A stretch of DNA of 64,000 bases from Gammaproteobacteria bacterium. GTDB taxonomy: Bacteria > Pseudomonadota > Gammaproteobacteria > SZUA-140. A model generated the notes under the pieces. It was given only the letters and a program-made list of their open reading frames with translations. It was not told where the DNA came from and made no database searches. The stretch's first letter is position 1; every line of letters starts with the position of its first letter. Shown in pieces: positions 52,349-62,871 of this stretch. The stretch lies in assembly GCA_016712635.1 (NCBI GenBank), contig JADJQS010000010.1, forward strand, positions 3,185 through 67,184, written 5' to 3'. Position numbers and translations under genes: made by a program.

Positions 52349-53629
52349 ATGCATCGCTTGTATAGCAGTCCGTCGATTGTAATTTTCGCCTTGGTTTTTG
52401 CCATTTTGATTTTACCCCGGGAAGCCGCGGCGGTTCCCGCCTTCTCGCGCCAGACGGGTATGGCGTGCAACCTCTGTCATGCCCAGACATTTCCTTCCCT
52501 TAATGCGTTTGGCCGTGCATTCAAAGCGGATGGTTACACTATGGTGGGAGGGCAGAGTTTGATCGAGGGCGATCATCTATCCATTCCTATGGCGCTTAAC
52601 ATGTCGCTAATTGCGAAACTGCGCTACGACAAAACCAACGGCAACACAGACACAGGCTCCGACCAGGGACAAATCCAGTGGCCGGATGAGGCGGCGTTCT
52701 TGATCGGAGGCAAGCTGGCGGATAATGTAGGCTTCCTGGTAGAAGCCGGGCTCGCAAACATTGTAGTGCCAGTGGAAGTGGATACGACCACCGGTGAGGG
52801 AGAGGGCAGCGGCATCTCTCTGCTGGGATCCAAGATACATTTCAAGGCCGCGCAGGTCGGCAGCAATCAAATCAGTGTCATTCCATTTTCGACCGATGGT
52901 CTCGGTGTGGGCTACGGTTTCGAACTGCTCAATACCGGAGCTCTGCGTTCGCAGCGACCGATCGAGAACCGCACTGGATTCAGCGCCGCACAGGCTCTCG
53001 AGACGGGCAGCGGACCGGCGACTGGTATAGCGTTTGTCGCATCGAGCAATAATTACTTCGTCAACTACACCCCCTGGACGCCGGGTTTCGGTGGAGATAA
53101 CTTCGATATCAGCCCAACTGGCTTCGCCCATTATCTGCGCGCCGCTTCCCTGAGGGACATTGGAAGCTGGGACACGGGTTTCGGAATCCAGTTGTGGAGT
53201 GGTGAAGCAAACCCGGCCGACGTAAATGGTGTCGAGCAAAAGCTGGTGACAGATGCGTGGGTTGTCGACGCCCAGGCACTAGGTGTTGCCGGCAGTATAC
53301 CGGTCAGCCTTTATGCCAGCTATGGCTCGGCAAAGGGTGATACGGACAGCCTGTGGAACACCAGCCCGGATGACGCCAAAGCATTTGCATTGATGGGACA
53401 GGTGGGCGTAGCACCCGAACGTATAAATGTTTATCTCGCCTATCGTACATTGGACAATGGGGCTGTAGAAGACAACAAGTTCAATGCAACTACGTTCGGT
53501 GGACAGTACCTGATCGCGCAGAATATTCGTATGGAGCTATTCTACGTCAAGGAAAGCGGCTCCGGCGTGGATACCAGAACGAGTGATCGCAACGCGCGTA
53601 CCATGTTTCAGCTGTTTGCCGGTTTCTAA
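52349..53629 (+). CDS. Fused monoheme cytochrome-porin, Cyc2-like
   Basis: The ATG at 52349 (GGGGA eight bases upstream) gives 426 residues. A signal peptide ends near EAAA. Next comes a short cytochrome segment with one heme motif, CNLCH, inside FSRQTGMACNLCHAQTFPSLNAFGRAFK, the pattern of Cyc2-type fusions. The remaining 370 residues alternate polar and hydrophobic residues as a beta-barrel and end in phenylalanine (LFAGF), the outer-membrane assembly signal. Cyc2 proteins pass electrons from external iron(II) through the outer membrane; related proteins occur in organisms that do not oxidise iron, so the donor here is open. An in-frame ATG at 52334 is the alternative start. Confidence 0.82.
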   Translation: MHRLYSSPSIVIFALVFAILILPREAAAVPAFSRQTGMACNLCHAQTFPSLNAFGRAFKADGYTMVGGQSLIEGDHLSIPMALNMSLIAKLRYDKTNGNTDTGSDQGQIQWPDEAAFLIGGKLADNVGFLVEAGLANIVVPVEVDTTTGEGEGSGISLLGSKIHFKAAQVGSNQISVIPFSTDGLGVGYGFELLNTGALRSQRPIENRTGFSAAQALETGSGPATGIAFVASSNNYFVNYTPWTPGFGGDNFDISPTGFAHYLRAASLRDIGSWDTGFGIQLWSGEANPADVNGVEQKLVTDAWVVDAQALGVAGSIPVSLYASYGSAKGDTDSLWNTSPDDAKAFALMGQVGVAPERINVYLAYRTLDNGAVEDNKFNATTFGGQYLIAQNIRMELFYVKESGSGVDTRTSDRNARTMFQLFAGF

Positions 53630-53710
53630 TGGTAGGATATTTAGGCTATTCTTAAAGGAAACAGCGATAATGGATGATTGTATCATCTGTATTTAACAGA
53701 GAGGTATGCG

Positions 53711-54025
53711 ATGAAAACAGCGATTGGATTGATAGCGGCCATTGGTATGATGGGCATCGCCGTCGTGCAGGCCGCCGATGGCCAGAAGATTTACCAACAG
53801 GCTTGCGCCATGTGCCACAACGCAGGTACCGCCGGCGCGCCGAAAACAGGTGACAGGGACGCATGGAAGGATCGGATTGCACAAGGCGTTGAAATCCTGA
53901 ACGAACATGCCATCAATGGCTTCAAGGGAAGCAAGGGACTGATGCCCGCTAAGGGTGGTCGCTCTAATCTCAGCGATGATGATGTAAAGGCAGCAGTCGC
54001 GTATATGGTTGAGCAATCTGGTTAA
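53711..54025 (+). CDS. Cytochrome c5-family protein
   Basis: The 104-residue protein has a signal peptide ending VQAADG, one heme motif CAMCH near residue 37, the GAPKTGDRDAWKDRI segment and the axial Met in KGLMPAKGG, all typical of cytochrome c5. The extra cysteine pair found in many c5 proteins is absent. GAGAGG precedes the ATG. It is 81 bases downstream of the cytochrome-porin and is the obvious soluble periplasmic partner for it. Confidence 0.92.
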   Translation: MKTAIGLIAAIGMMGIAVVQAADGQKIYQQACAMCHNAGTAGAPKTGDRDAWKDRIAQGVEILNEHAINGFKGSKGLMPAKGGRSNLSDDDVKAAVAYMVEQSG

Positions 54026-54393
54026 CTGAGAATGATTGGTCTACTTAGTACGGGGTGCCGCCACTAAGCACCCGGGCTGCCATGGTTACTATGATCCCAT
54101 CATTGTAACTATTCAATTGAATAGCGAGGTTTCTCTAAGCCTATCCTAAGATTCATCGTATAGCTTTTGGTACTGAAGACGACAGTTTGACAAGTGACGG
54201 CGACCAGTACAACAGGTCCCGACAATGACGACGGCAAGACCTCACGCGTGACCGACTATGGATGTAAATAAACTCGAAACATTCATTTAGTCCGATCAAT
54301 TTGGATCCAAAAGTGCCGGGCAGATTAATATTTCGTCTACCGAATAGTTAGACCACCGCGGTCGCTTTGGGCAAAATTTTCTAGGATCCGAAT
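54026..54393. other. Intergenic region inside the cytochrome island
   Basis: This 368-base gap holds no credible ORF. It contains a GGGTGC / GCACCC hairpin at about 54055-54073 after the c5 gene and a perfect 16-base palindrome. The downstream cytochrome b561 gene therefore probably has its own promoter. Confidence 0.55.
54109..54124. promoter_or_regulatory. Perfect 16-base palindrome, candidate operator
   Basis: CTATTCAATTGAATAG reads the same on both strands. It is AT-rich, lies in a gene-free region between two cytochrome transcription units, and has the size of a dimeric regulator site. It does not match the FNR or Fur consensus closely. Confidence 0.45.
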
Positions 54394-55548
54394 ATGCCGG
54401 CAGTCAAGCGCGTCATGGTTTGGGATGTTCCGACCCGGGTATTTCACTGGTCATTGCTTGCGAGCTTTGCCGCGGCGTGGCTGACATCCACTGACAACCG
54501 ATTTCTTTACCACCATACCTTCGCCGGCTATACCTTTACAGGTCTGCTGATTTTCCGTCTGCTGTGGGGTATGGTGGGCAGCCGCTACGCACGTTTCCGC
54601 ACCTTTGCCTATGACTGGCCCTCCGTGCGGTCCTATCTCAGCGGACTCCTTACGGGCAAGGCCGCGCGCTACCTGGGACATAATCCGGTCGGTGGCTGGG
54701 TCATACTGCTGATTATCGCTCTTGGCTTCTTGGTTTCGATCGCGGGTATCCTGGTGCTCGGAGGAGAGGAGGGACATGGACCGTTCGCGGGCTATATCCC
54801 TTATGACATCGGCGAATACGCCAAGGCGGTGCACGAGGCAAGCGCCTGGACCATGCTCGCCATCGTCGGCGTGCATATCACCGGGGTCGTGGCTGAGAGC
54901 TTCCTGCACAGGGAAAATCTGATCCTGGCAATGCTTACTGGCTACAAGGAAGGAGGCGGAGACAACAATCCGGAGGTATCCGGTGCCGGGATAATCGGTG
55001 TGGTGCTTTTTTCCGCCATGATTGCAGCGGGCCTGCTCTATTTCAGAGGCTACTTGGTCGATACCGCCGACCGGCCCTTTGTCCCCTTTGCCGGACCCAA
55101 ACTTCCCGACAACGCGGTGTGGCGGCAAGAATGCGGCGAGTGCCATCTCGCCTTCCACCCCACGCTGTTGCCGGCTCGTTCCTGGCAGCGACTGATGGAC
55201 ACGCAGTCCGACCACTTTGGCGATGATCTGGCCCTGGATGCACAGACCGCGGCGGAGATCAGTTCGTTTCTGGTTTCCAATGCGGCGGAAAGCCGCTTGA
55301 CCAAGCCGGCCCGCAAGATACTGGCTTCCACACCGGCGGATCAGACGCCGCTGCGCATCACCCAGACGACGTACTGGAAGCGCAAACACTCCGGGGTCAA
55401 ACAGGAATACTGGACCCGCAAAAATGTCGGCAGCAAGGTCAATTGCAAGGCCTGTCATCTGGACGCGGAAGCCGGTACGTTTGAAGACTCCGGCATGAGG
55501 CTGCCGGGCAGCGATCAGCTTATGAACATCAACCTTGGGGAAAAATAG
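54394..55548 (+). CDS. Cytochrome b561 fused to a diheme cytochrome c (DHC) domain
   Basis: The first 230 residues are a four-helix cytochrome b561: VWDVPTRVFHWSLLASF, HHTFAGYTFTGLL, HEASAWTMLAIVGVHITG, with the heme-ligand histidines. A fifth helix (about 206-224) leads to a periplasmic domain with two heme motifs, CGECH near 251 and CKACH near 354, in the pattern of the DHC family. Such a chain can take electrons from quinol and pass them to periplasmic cytochromes. In most genomes b561 and DHC are separate genes. AGGA precedes the ATG. Confidence 0.9.
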   Translation: MPAVKRVMVWDVPTRVFHWSLLASFAAAWLTSTDNRFLYHHTFAGYTFTGLLIFRLLWGMVGSRYARFRTFAYDWPSVRSYLSGLLTGKAARYLGHNPVGGWVILLIIALGFLVSIAGILVLGGEEGHGPFAGYIPYDIGEYAKAVHEASAWTMLAIVGVHITGVVAESFLHRENLILAMLTGYKEGGGDNNPEVSGAGIIGVVLFSAMIAAGLLYFRGYLVDTADRPFVPFAGPKLPDNAVWRQECGECHLAFHPTLLPARSWQRLMDTQSDHFGDDLALDAQTAAEISSFLVSNAAESRLTKPARKILASTPADQTPLRITQTTYWKRKHSGVKQEYWTRKNVGSKVNCKACHLDAEAGTFEDSGMRLPGSDQLMNINLGEK

Positions 55549-55558
55549 CGGGGCAAGT

Positions 55559-55966
55559 ATGAGAAAACACAGCATTACTCTCCTTATATTCAGTGGAATA
55601 TTGTTATCCGGTATCTCCCGTGCGGAAGTCATCGATGATGTGCTGCAAACCTACCGAGCGGCGGGCGCCGGGGAATTCAGCGTCGCGCGGGGCGAAGCCC
55701 TGTGGCAAAAAGACTATCCGGACCCTGAAACCGCGGGCAAGGTGCGCAACTGCTCCACATGCCACGGCAGCGATCTGGGCAAGGCGGGCCGGCACGCGAC
55801 CACCGGCAAGGATATCGAGGCCATGGCGCCGTCGGTCAACAGCAAACGCTACACCGATCCAAAGACCATCGAGAAGTGGTTCACCCGCAACTGCAAGTGG
55901 GTATTGGGACGTGAATGCACCGCGCAGGAAAAGGGCGATGTTCTGAGTTTTCTGCGTACGAAATAA
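55559..55966 (+). CDS. SHP-type cytochrome c (DUF1924)
   Basis: The 135-residue protein has a signal peptide, one heme motif CSTCH near residue 63, the PSVNSKRYTD segment and the disulfide pair in RNCKWVLGREC. This is the pattern of sphaeroides heme protein, a high-spin cytochrome that binds oxygen and NO through an Asn ligand and is reduced by DHC. It lies 10 bases after the b561-DHC gene. Catalytic function in any organism is still debated. Confidence 0.9.
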   Translation: MRKHSITLLIFSGILLSGISRAEVIDDVLQTYRAAGAGEFSVARGEALWQKDYPDPETAGKVRNCSTCHGSDLGKAGRHATTGKDIEAMAPSVNSKRYTDPKTIEKWFTRNCKWVLGRECTAQEKGDVLSFLRTK

Positions 55967-55992
55967 TACAACGATTATACAGGAGTAATATT

Positions 55993-56514
55993 ATGCACAA
56001 GCTGAAGGCCAGGATCATCCGGTTGGGCGGTGCGGCTGCAATATCAATGTTCGTTGCGGCATCAAACGCGCAGTCCGCGCCCGCGATAGACGCCACAAGC
56101 TATGTCAAGGAATGCGGCGCCTGTCACATCGCCTTTCCGGCCGAATTCCTGCCGGCCCGTTCGTGGGAGAAGCTGCTCACCACCCTCGATGATCATTTCG
56201 GGGAGAACGCGGAGCTCGCCGCCGAGGATACTCAGGCCATACGCGGCTATCTGAGCGCCAATGCCGCGGATCGTTCCGGCAGCCGGCGCGGGCAGCAGAT
56301 GCTGCGGGGAGTGGGCCCGCAGGAGACGCCGCTGCGTATCACGGAACTAAGCTATTTCATCAGGGAGCATGACGAGATCCCGCGCCGAATGTCGCTCGAC
56401 AATCCCGAGGTCAAAAGCATGAGCCGATGCAATGCCTGCCATACGCGTGCGGCGGAAGGTTCGTTCTCGGAGCACGAGGTCACAATCCCGGGATACAGAG
56501 ACTGGGACGATTAG
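55993..56514 (+). CDS. Diheme cytochrome c (DHC)
   Basis: The ATG at 55993 has AGGAG seven bases upstream. The 173-residue periplasmic protein has a signal peptide (near SNAQSAP) and two heme motifs, CGACH near 42 and CNACH near 150. Between them FPAEFLPARSWEKLLTTLDDHFGENAEL closely parallels FHPTLLPARSWQRLMDTQSDHFGDDLAL of the DHC domain fused to b561, so the two are paralogues. DHC is the electron donor of SHP, encoded 26 bases upstream. Confidence 0.93.
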   Translation: MHKLKARIIRLGGAAAISMFVAASNAQSAPAIDATSYVKECGACHIAFPAEFLPARSWEKLLTTLDDHFGENAELAAEDTQAIRGYLSANAADRSGSRRGQQMLRGVGPQETPLRITELSYFIREHDEIPRRMSLDNPEVKSMSRCNACHTRAAEGSFSEHEVTIPGYRDWDD

Positions 56515-56525
56515 CATGAAATAAA

Positions 56526-56555
56526 GGTGGATCCGTGCATCTCACCGGATCCGCC
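56526..56555. terminator. Hairpin at the end of the cytochrome island
   Basis: GGTGGATCCG (56526-56535) pairs with CGGATCCGCC (56546-56555) with one G-T pair, around a 10-base loop, 12 bases after the DHC stop. There is no T-run, so it is only a probable transcription end. Confidence 0.5.
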
Positions 56556-56622
56556 GTCTCGTAATCGTCCTGCCCTTGGACTATCGGCTGGATCACGATC
56601 CATCATTCAACGATAATGGATC

Positions 56623-57612
56623 ATGGACACCGACACCGCCACTCCCTACGCCGGACTCACGCCAGACACCATGCTCGACGCGCTGGAGAGCGCGGGGCTG
56701 CGCGGCGACGGGCGCCTGCTCGCGCTCAACAGCTACGAGAACCGCGTGTACCAGTTCGGCCTGGAGGACGGACCGCCGGTGGTGGTGAAATTCTACCGCC
56801 CCGGGCGCTGGTCCGACGCCGCCATCCTCGAGGAGCATGCCTTCGTGCAGGCCCTCGTCGAACGCGAGATCCCGGTCGTCGCCCCGCTCGCATTGAACGG
56901 CCGCACCCTGAACGACTTCGGCGGATTCCGCTTCGCGGTCTACCCGCGCCAGGGCGGACACGCGCCGGAATTCAATGATCGCGACACCTTGCAGTGGATG
57001 GGCCGCTTCATCGGGCGCATCCATGCGGTCGGTGCGCTGTCCCCGTACCGCGCGCGTCCAACGCTCGACATCGCAAACTTCGGCACCGGGCCGCGCGACT
57101 ACCTGCTCGGCGCGGACCTGATCCCCGCGGACATCGCCGAGGCCTGGCGCAGCGTGACCGAGCATGCGCTGGCGGGCGTGCAGCGCTGCTATGAGCGCGC
57201 CGGGCGGGTGAACAGCCTGCGCCTGCACGGCGACTGCTATGCCGGCAACGTGCTGTGGACCGACGACGGGCCGCACTTTGTCGATTTCGACGACAGCCGG
57301 ATGGGGCCCGCGGTGCAGGACCTGTGGATGCTGCTTTCAGGCGACCGCGCCGCGATGGAGCTCCAGCTCGGCGAGGTACTGGCGGGCTACGAGGATTTTT
57401 ATGAATTCGATCCGCGCGAGCTGCACCTGGTCGAGGCGCTCCGCACGCTGCGCCTGATTCACTACTCCGCCTGGATCGCGCGCCGCTGGTCCGATCCGGC
57501 GTTTCCCGCGGCCTTCCCCTGGTTCAACACCCAGCGCTACTGGCAGGACCGCATCCTCGAGCTGCGCGAGCAGCTCGCGCTGATGGACGAACCGCCGCTC
57601 GCGCCCGCTTGA
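56623..57612 (+). CDS. srkA: Stress-response kinase SrkA
   Basis: SrkA (YihE) is a Ser/Thr protein kinase of the aminoglycoside-phosphotransferase fold linked to recovery from oxidative and antibiotic stress. The 329-residue protein has SYENRVYQFGLEDG, VVKFYRPGRW, the catalytic loop LHGDCYAGNVLW and the metal-binding FVDFDDSRMGPAVQDLW. Length and spacing are normal. It stands alone. Confidence 0.95.
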   Translation: MDTDTATPYAGLTPDTMLDALESAGLRGDGRLLALNSYENRVYQFGLEDGPPVVVKFYRPGRWSDAAILEEHAFVQALVEREIPVVAPLALNGRTLNDFGGFRFAVYPRQGGHAPEFNDRDTLQWMGRFIGRIHAVGALSPYRARPTLDIANFGTGPRDYLLGADLIPADIAEAWRSVTEHALAGVQRCYERAGRVNSLRLHGDCYAGNVLWTDDGPHFVDFDDSRMGPAVQDLWMLLSGDRAAMELQLGEVLAGYEDFYEFDPRELHLVEALRTLRLIHYSAWIARRWSDPAFPAAFPWFNTQRYWQDRILELREQLALMDEPPLAPA

Positions 57613-57660
57613 GCGTATCCCTGGATTCGCCGCGGGATGAACCGCCGGCAACGCCGCGAC

Positions 57661-58741
57661 TCACTTCATCCGGCGTGCGCGCAGGGCGCGCCCGGTGATG
57701 ATGATGAGGGTGAGCACCGTCAGCGGCAGCACGAAACCAAGCATCGCCGAGCTGAAGAGCGGCAGCAGGGCATGGCCGGTCGCGGCCAGAATCAGATAGG
57801 CGGTATAGGCCAGGTAATAGGCGAGGAACACACCTCCCTCCCAACGCGCGATCAGGTGGCGGTTGAAGAAGATCGGCAGGCACGCAATCGCCACCGCGAC
57901 CATCACCGGAATATCGAAACGCAGCGCCGTCGCCGCCACCGAAACGCCGGCGGGCGACACCAGGCTGGCCAGGCCCAGCACCCCCAGCAGGTTGAAGAGG
58001 TTGCTGCCGACCACGTTGCCGACGGCGATGTCGCGCTCGCCGCGGATGCTGGCGATGACCGAGGTCGCCACCTCCGGCAGCGAGGTTCCGGCGGCGATGA
58101 TGGTGAGACCGATGACGAGCTCGCTGACGCCGAGATGCTGCGCGATCGCCACCGCGCCGTCGACCAGCCAGCGCGAACCGAGCACCAGCAGGGCGAGCCC
58201 GGCGGCGATGAAGGCCAGATTGAACAACCACTGCGCGGGCAATCGCACAGGCTTGGCATTGTCTGCCGCCGCCGTCTCCGCAGCGGCCGCATTATTCTCC
58301 TTGCGGCTCTGGCGAATCAGGAAGCCGGTATAGATCAGCAGCGCGAGGAACAATGCCCCGCCCTCGACGCGGCCGATGCGGCCATCCAGTCCGAGGATCA
58401 GCACCACGACCGAGGCCGCGATCATCAGCGGCACGTCCAGCCGCACCAGCTGCCGCGCCCACCACCAGAGGCGCGATGAGCCCGGAGAGCCCGAGTATGA
58501 ATAGGACATTGAAGATGTTGCTGCCGACCACGTTGCCGAGCGCAATGTCCGGCTGGCCGGCCAGGGCGGCGTTGATGCTCACCGCGAACTCCGGTGCGCT
58601 GGTGCCGAAGGCGACCACGGTCAGGCCGATGACGAGGGGCGAGATCCCGATGGCGGAGGCCAGGCGCGAGGCGCCGCGCACCAGCAGCTCGGCGCCGGCG
58701 ACCAGCAGGACAAACCCGGCCATCAACAGCGCTACGGTCAT
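57661..58741 (-). pseudogene. Calcium/sodium antiporter (CaCA family), broken by one extra base
   Basis: Two overlapping frames make one protein. The first half (from 58741) has LLVAGAELLVRG, VVAFGTSAPEFAVS and GNVVGSNIFNVLFILG. The second half (to 57661) has IIAAGTSLPEVATS and GNVVGSNLFNLLG, the second alpha repeat. Removing one C in the CCC at 58458-58460 joins them as a 359-residue YrbG-like exchanger. Both ion-binding GTSxPE motifs are intact. Either the gene is recently inactivated or the extra base is a sequencing error. Confidence 0.88.
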
Positions 58742-58886
58742 GGCTGCACGATCTCGTCTGCTAAACCCAGACCGCCATGATACTTGAAAATCCCGCCGCC
58801 GCCCGGGGCGCCGTAACAGACACTCGCACGCGCGGACGAGAGGTTACAATTCAGGGGTGTCTCTGACCCGGGATCGCCATCGTCAC

Positions 58887-59198
58887 ATGCGCACAGACAG
58901 CCGCCTCTTTATCGCACTGCTCGCGCTCGGGCTGTCCGCCTGCGCCGGCAATCCCGTCCGCCTTGCGCACGACACCAAGGTCCTGGGCTCGGCGGAATTC
59001 CTGCAGGACCGCACCGACTGCAAGCTGTTCGCCAATGCCTCCGCGCCCGTGACGGGCGCGACGGAATTCGGCGCTGAGCGCGACCAGCAGGAATGGGTCC
59101 GCGCCTACTACCAGTGCATGGAGGAAATGGGCTGGTATCCCGTCGACCGGGACGGCAACCGCGTCGATTACACCTGCAATTATTTCGACTGCTTCTGA
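58887..59198 (+). CDS. Small lipoprotein
   Basis: From the ATG at 58887 the 103-residue product has a signal peptide with lipobox LSAC-AG near residue 18, then a soluble part with four cysteines (DRTDCKLF, YQCMEEMGW, YTCNYFDCF). A GTG 30 bases upstream is an alternative start. The YxQCMEEMGW pattern recurs in small envelope lipoproteins of proteobacteria. Function unknown. Confidence 0.72.
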   Translation: MRTDSRLFIALLALGLSACAGNPVRLAHDTKVLGSAEFLQDRTDCKLFANASAPVTGATEFGAERDQQEWVRAYYQCMEEMGWYPVDRDGNRVDYTCNYFDCF

Positions 59199-59289
59199 CC
59201 GGGCCCGACCGCGGCCGGGCGGCGTTTCAAATCGGCTCGAAACGCCGCCCTGATTCCACATCCATAACTGCCACGGGCTTGCGCGGCGA

Positions 59290-61482
<2,193 letters not shown>

Positions 61483-62012
61483 GTTTCACCCCTGTCGCGT
61501 TTCACAACCATGTTCGAATTATTCCGTATAGGACGGCAATGCCTTCCAGAAGGTGTCGCCGACAATCTTACGGCTGGCTTCCCCGGCACAGCACGCGAAG
61601 GCGGGGCCGCGCCTGCCATATGCAGCCGGGCCGCCGGCTGCCGGTGGACAATAACTTTCTGTCACTCATGTCCTTCCGCCTTACGGTCGCGGACAGCCGC
61701 CCACAGCTTGCGCGTTTCCATTTATGAAAGCCATGCCTGTTTATACCGGGTGGGTCAAAGACGATCCCACCTTAAACGAACGCGATGAAGGATGAAAATC
61801 GATTATCCCGATTACCCTGATACGCGATGCATATCCTGAACTGACTGATCCAGCCGATGTACCGCGCTCAGGCCGGCATTAGCGCTTTTGTACTAGGACT
61901 GCCATGAACACGTCGAGTCGTCATTCCCGCCCTCGACCTGATCGGGGGCAGGCTCCAGCGGGTATCCGGAGATTTGGTGTGAATCTCGATCCCGGCCGGG
62001 CATCGTTTCCTT
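61483..62012. other. Intergenic region upstream of katG
   Basis: About 530 bases without a credible gene; the frames that stay open are Arg/Pro/Ser-rich and look non-coding. A small hairpin GGTGGG / CCCACC is at 61749-61771. The katG promoter should lie near 61500-61560, but no clear boxes are seen. Confidence 0.5.
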
Positions 62013-62425
62013 TCAACTGTCCCGGTCGGGACCCGCGTCCTCGAACCGCAGCAGACTGTCGTGCGTCTCGAACCAGGCGATGCGGCTCATGCGCCAGATG
62101 TGATACTCGGGGCGACCCGCGACGGGTCATCGAGGCTGGCGGTGGTGATATCCACACTGCGCGCATCCTGCTGGCGGCGGAACGCGAGCTGCGTGCCGCA
62201 GCGGTTGCAGAACTCGCGCTGGCTGTGCGCTGATGAACAATACACCGCCGGCTGGCCCGCGGTATATGAAAATGCCTCCACCGGCACCGTCAGCCACGCC
62301 AGCACCGGGGCGCCGGCGGAACGCTGGCAGAGGCGGCAGTGGCAATAGCCGGCGTCGATGTGCGGACACTCGACACGATAGCGGATCGCGCCGCACAGAC
62401 AACCGCCGTCGAGCGCGTGCGTCAT
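62013..62425 (-). pseudogene. GFA-family (glutathione-dependent formaldehyde-activating enzyme-like) protein, one base missing
   Basis: The first frame has the zinc-site pattern GGCLCGAIRY, CHCRLCQRSAGAP and FCNRCGTQL and reads to LDDPSRVAP. It is then cut off, but the next frame continues with YHIWRMSRIAWFETHDSLLRFED, the normal family C-terminus, to 62013. Adding one base in the GGGG at 62109-62112 restores 137 residues. Members vary widely in substrate, so formaldehyde is not certain. It overlaps the upstream gene by four bases. Confidence 0.85.
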
Positions 62426-62745
62426 GCCTCGTCGTAGGCGTGCATCGCCGCGGGCAGCACGTGCGTCACGCCATTGCCCGCCGCCGGCAGGCCGACCAGG
62501 ATCGCGCTGATGATCTCCGCGCGCGTGGCCCCGGCCTCTTTCGCGATCACTACATGGAACGGCACGCCGCTGTCGAGGCGCAGCGCCGCCAGCACCGCGA
62601 GGTAGGCCAGGCTTTCAGTCTTCTTGTCCAGCGCGCTGGCGCCGGCCAGCCCCTGCACCGCATCCATCCACGCCTGCGCGTGCTTGGGGGCTTCCTTCAG
62701 AAAAATCTGGAAGGCGTCGCTCATCAGATTGATTGTGTTGCTCAC
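62422..62745 (-). CDS. Carboxymuconolactone decarboxylase-family protein
   Basis: The 107-residue all-helical protein matches the CMD/AhpD-like fold: KKTESLAYLAVLAALRLDSG and FHVVIAKEAGATRAEIISAILVGLPAAG. The C-x2-C-x3-H active site of AhpD peroxidases is missing; only the histidine remains in GVPFHVV. So it is not an AhpD-type disulfide reductase. The start is GTG. It is co-translated with the GFA-family gene. Confidence 0.85.
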   Translation of the reverse strand: MSNTINLMSDAFQIFLKEAPKHAQAWMDAVQGLAGASALDKKTESLAYLAVLAALRLDSGVPFHVVIAKEAGATRAEIISAILVGLPAAGNGVTHVLPAAMHAYDEA

Positions 62746-62779
62746 GTGTTATCCCTCAGCTATGCCAAGCATCAAATGT

Positions 62780-62859
62780 AGCCCGGATGCAGCGGGAGCG
62801 GAATCCAGGGACGGTTCAATCATCGTATACACCGGATTCCATTTAATTCTATCCGGGCT
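62780..62859. repeat. REP-like palindrome, AGCCCGGAT...ATCCGGGCT
   Basis: Perfect terminal arms AGCCCGGAT (62780-62788) and ATCCGGGCT (62851-62859) enclose inner complementary parts (GGAATCC and GGATTCC). Weaker pairing extends outward to CCAAGCA (62765-62771) and TGCTTG (62861-62866). Elements with GTAGCCCGGATG are very common in gammaproteobacterial intergenic regions. It lies directly after the HEPN cassette gene. Confidence 0.75.
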
Positions 62860-62871
62860 GTGCTTGCTTGA

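Noticed and set aside
61904..62233. Plus-strand frame upstream of and over the GFA gene
   Set aside because: Arg/Pro-rich product without motifs; the opposite strand encodes the GFA-family C-terminus over part of it.
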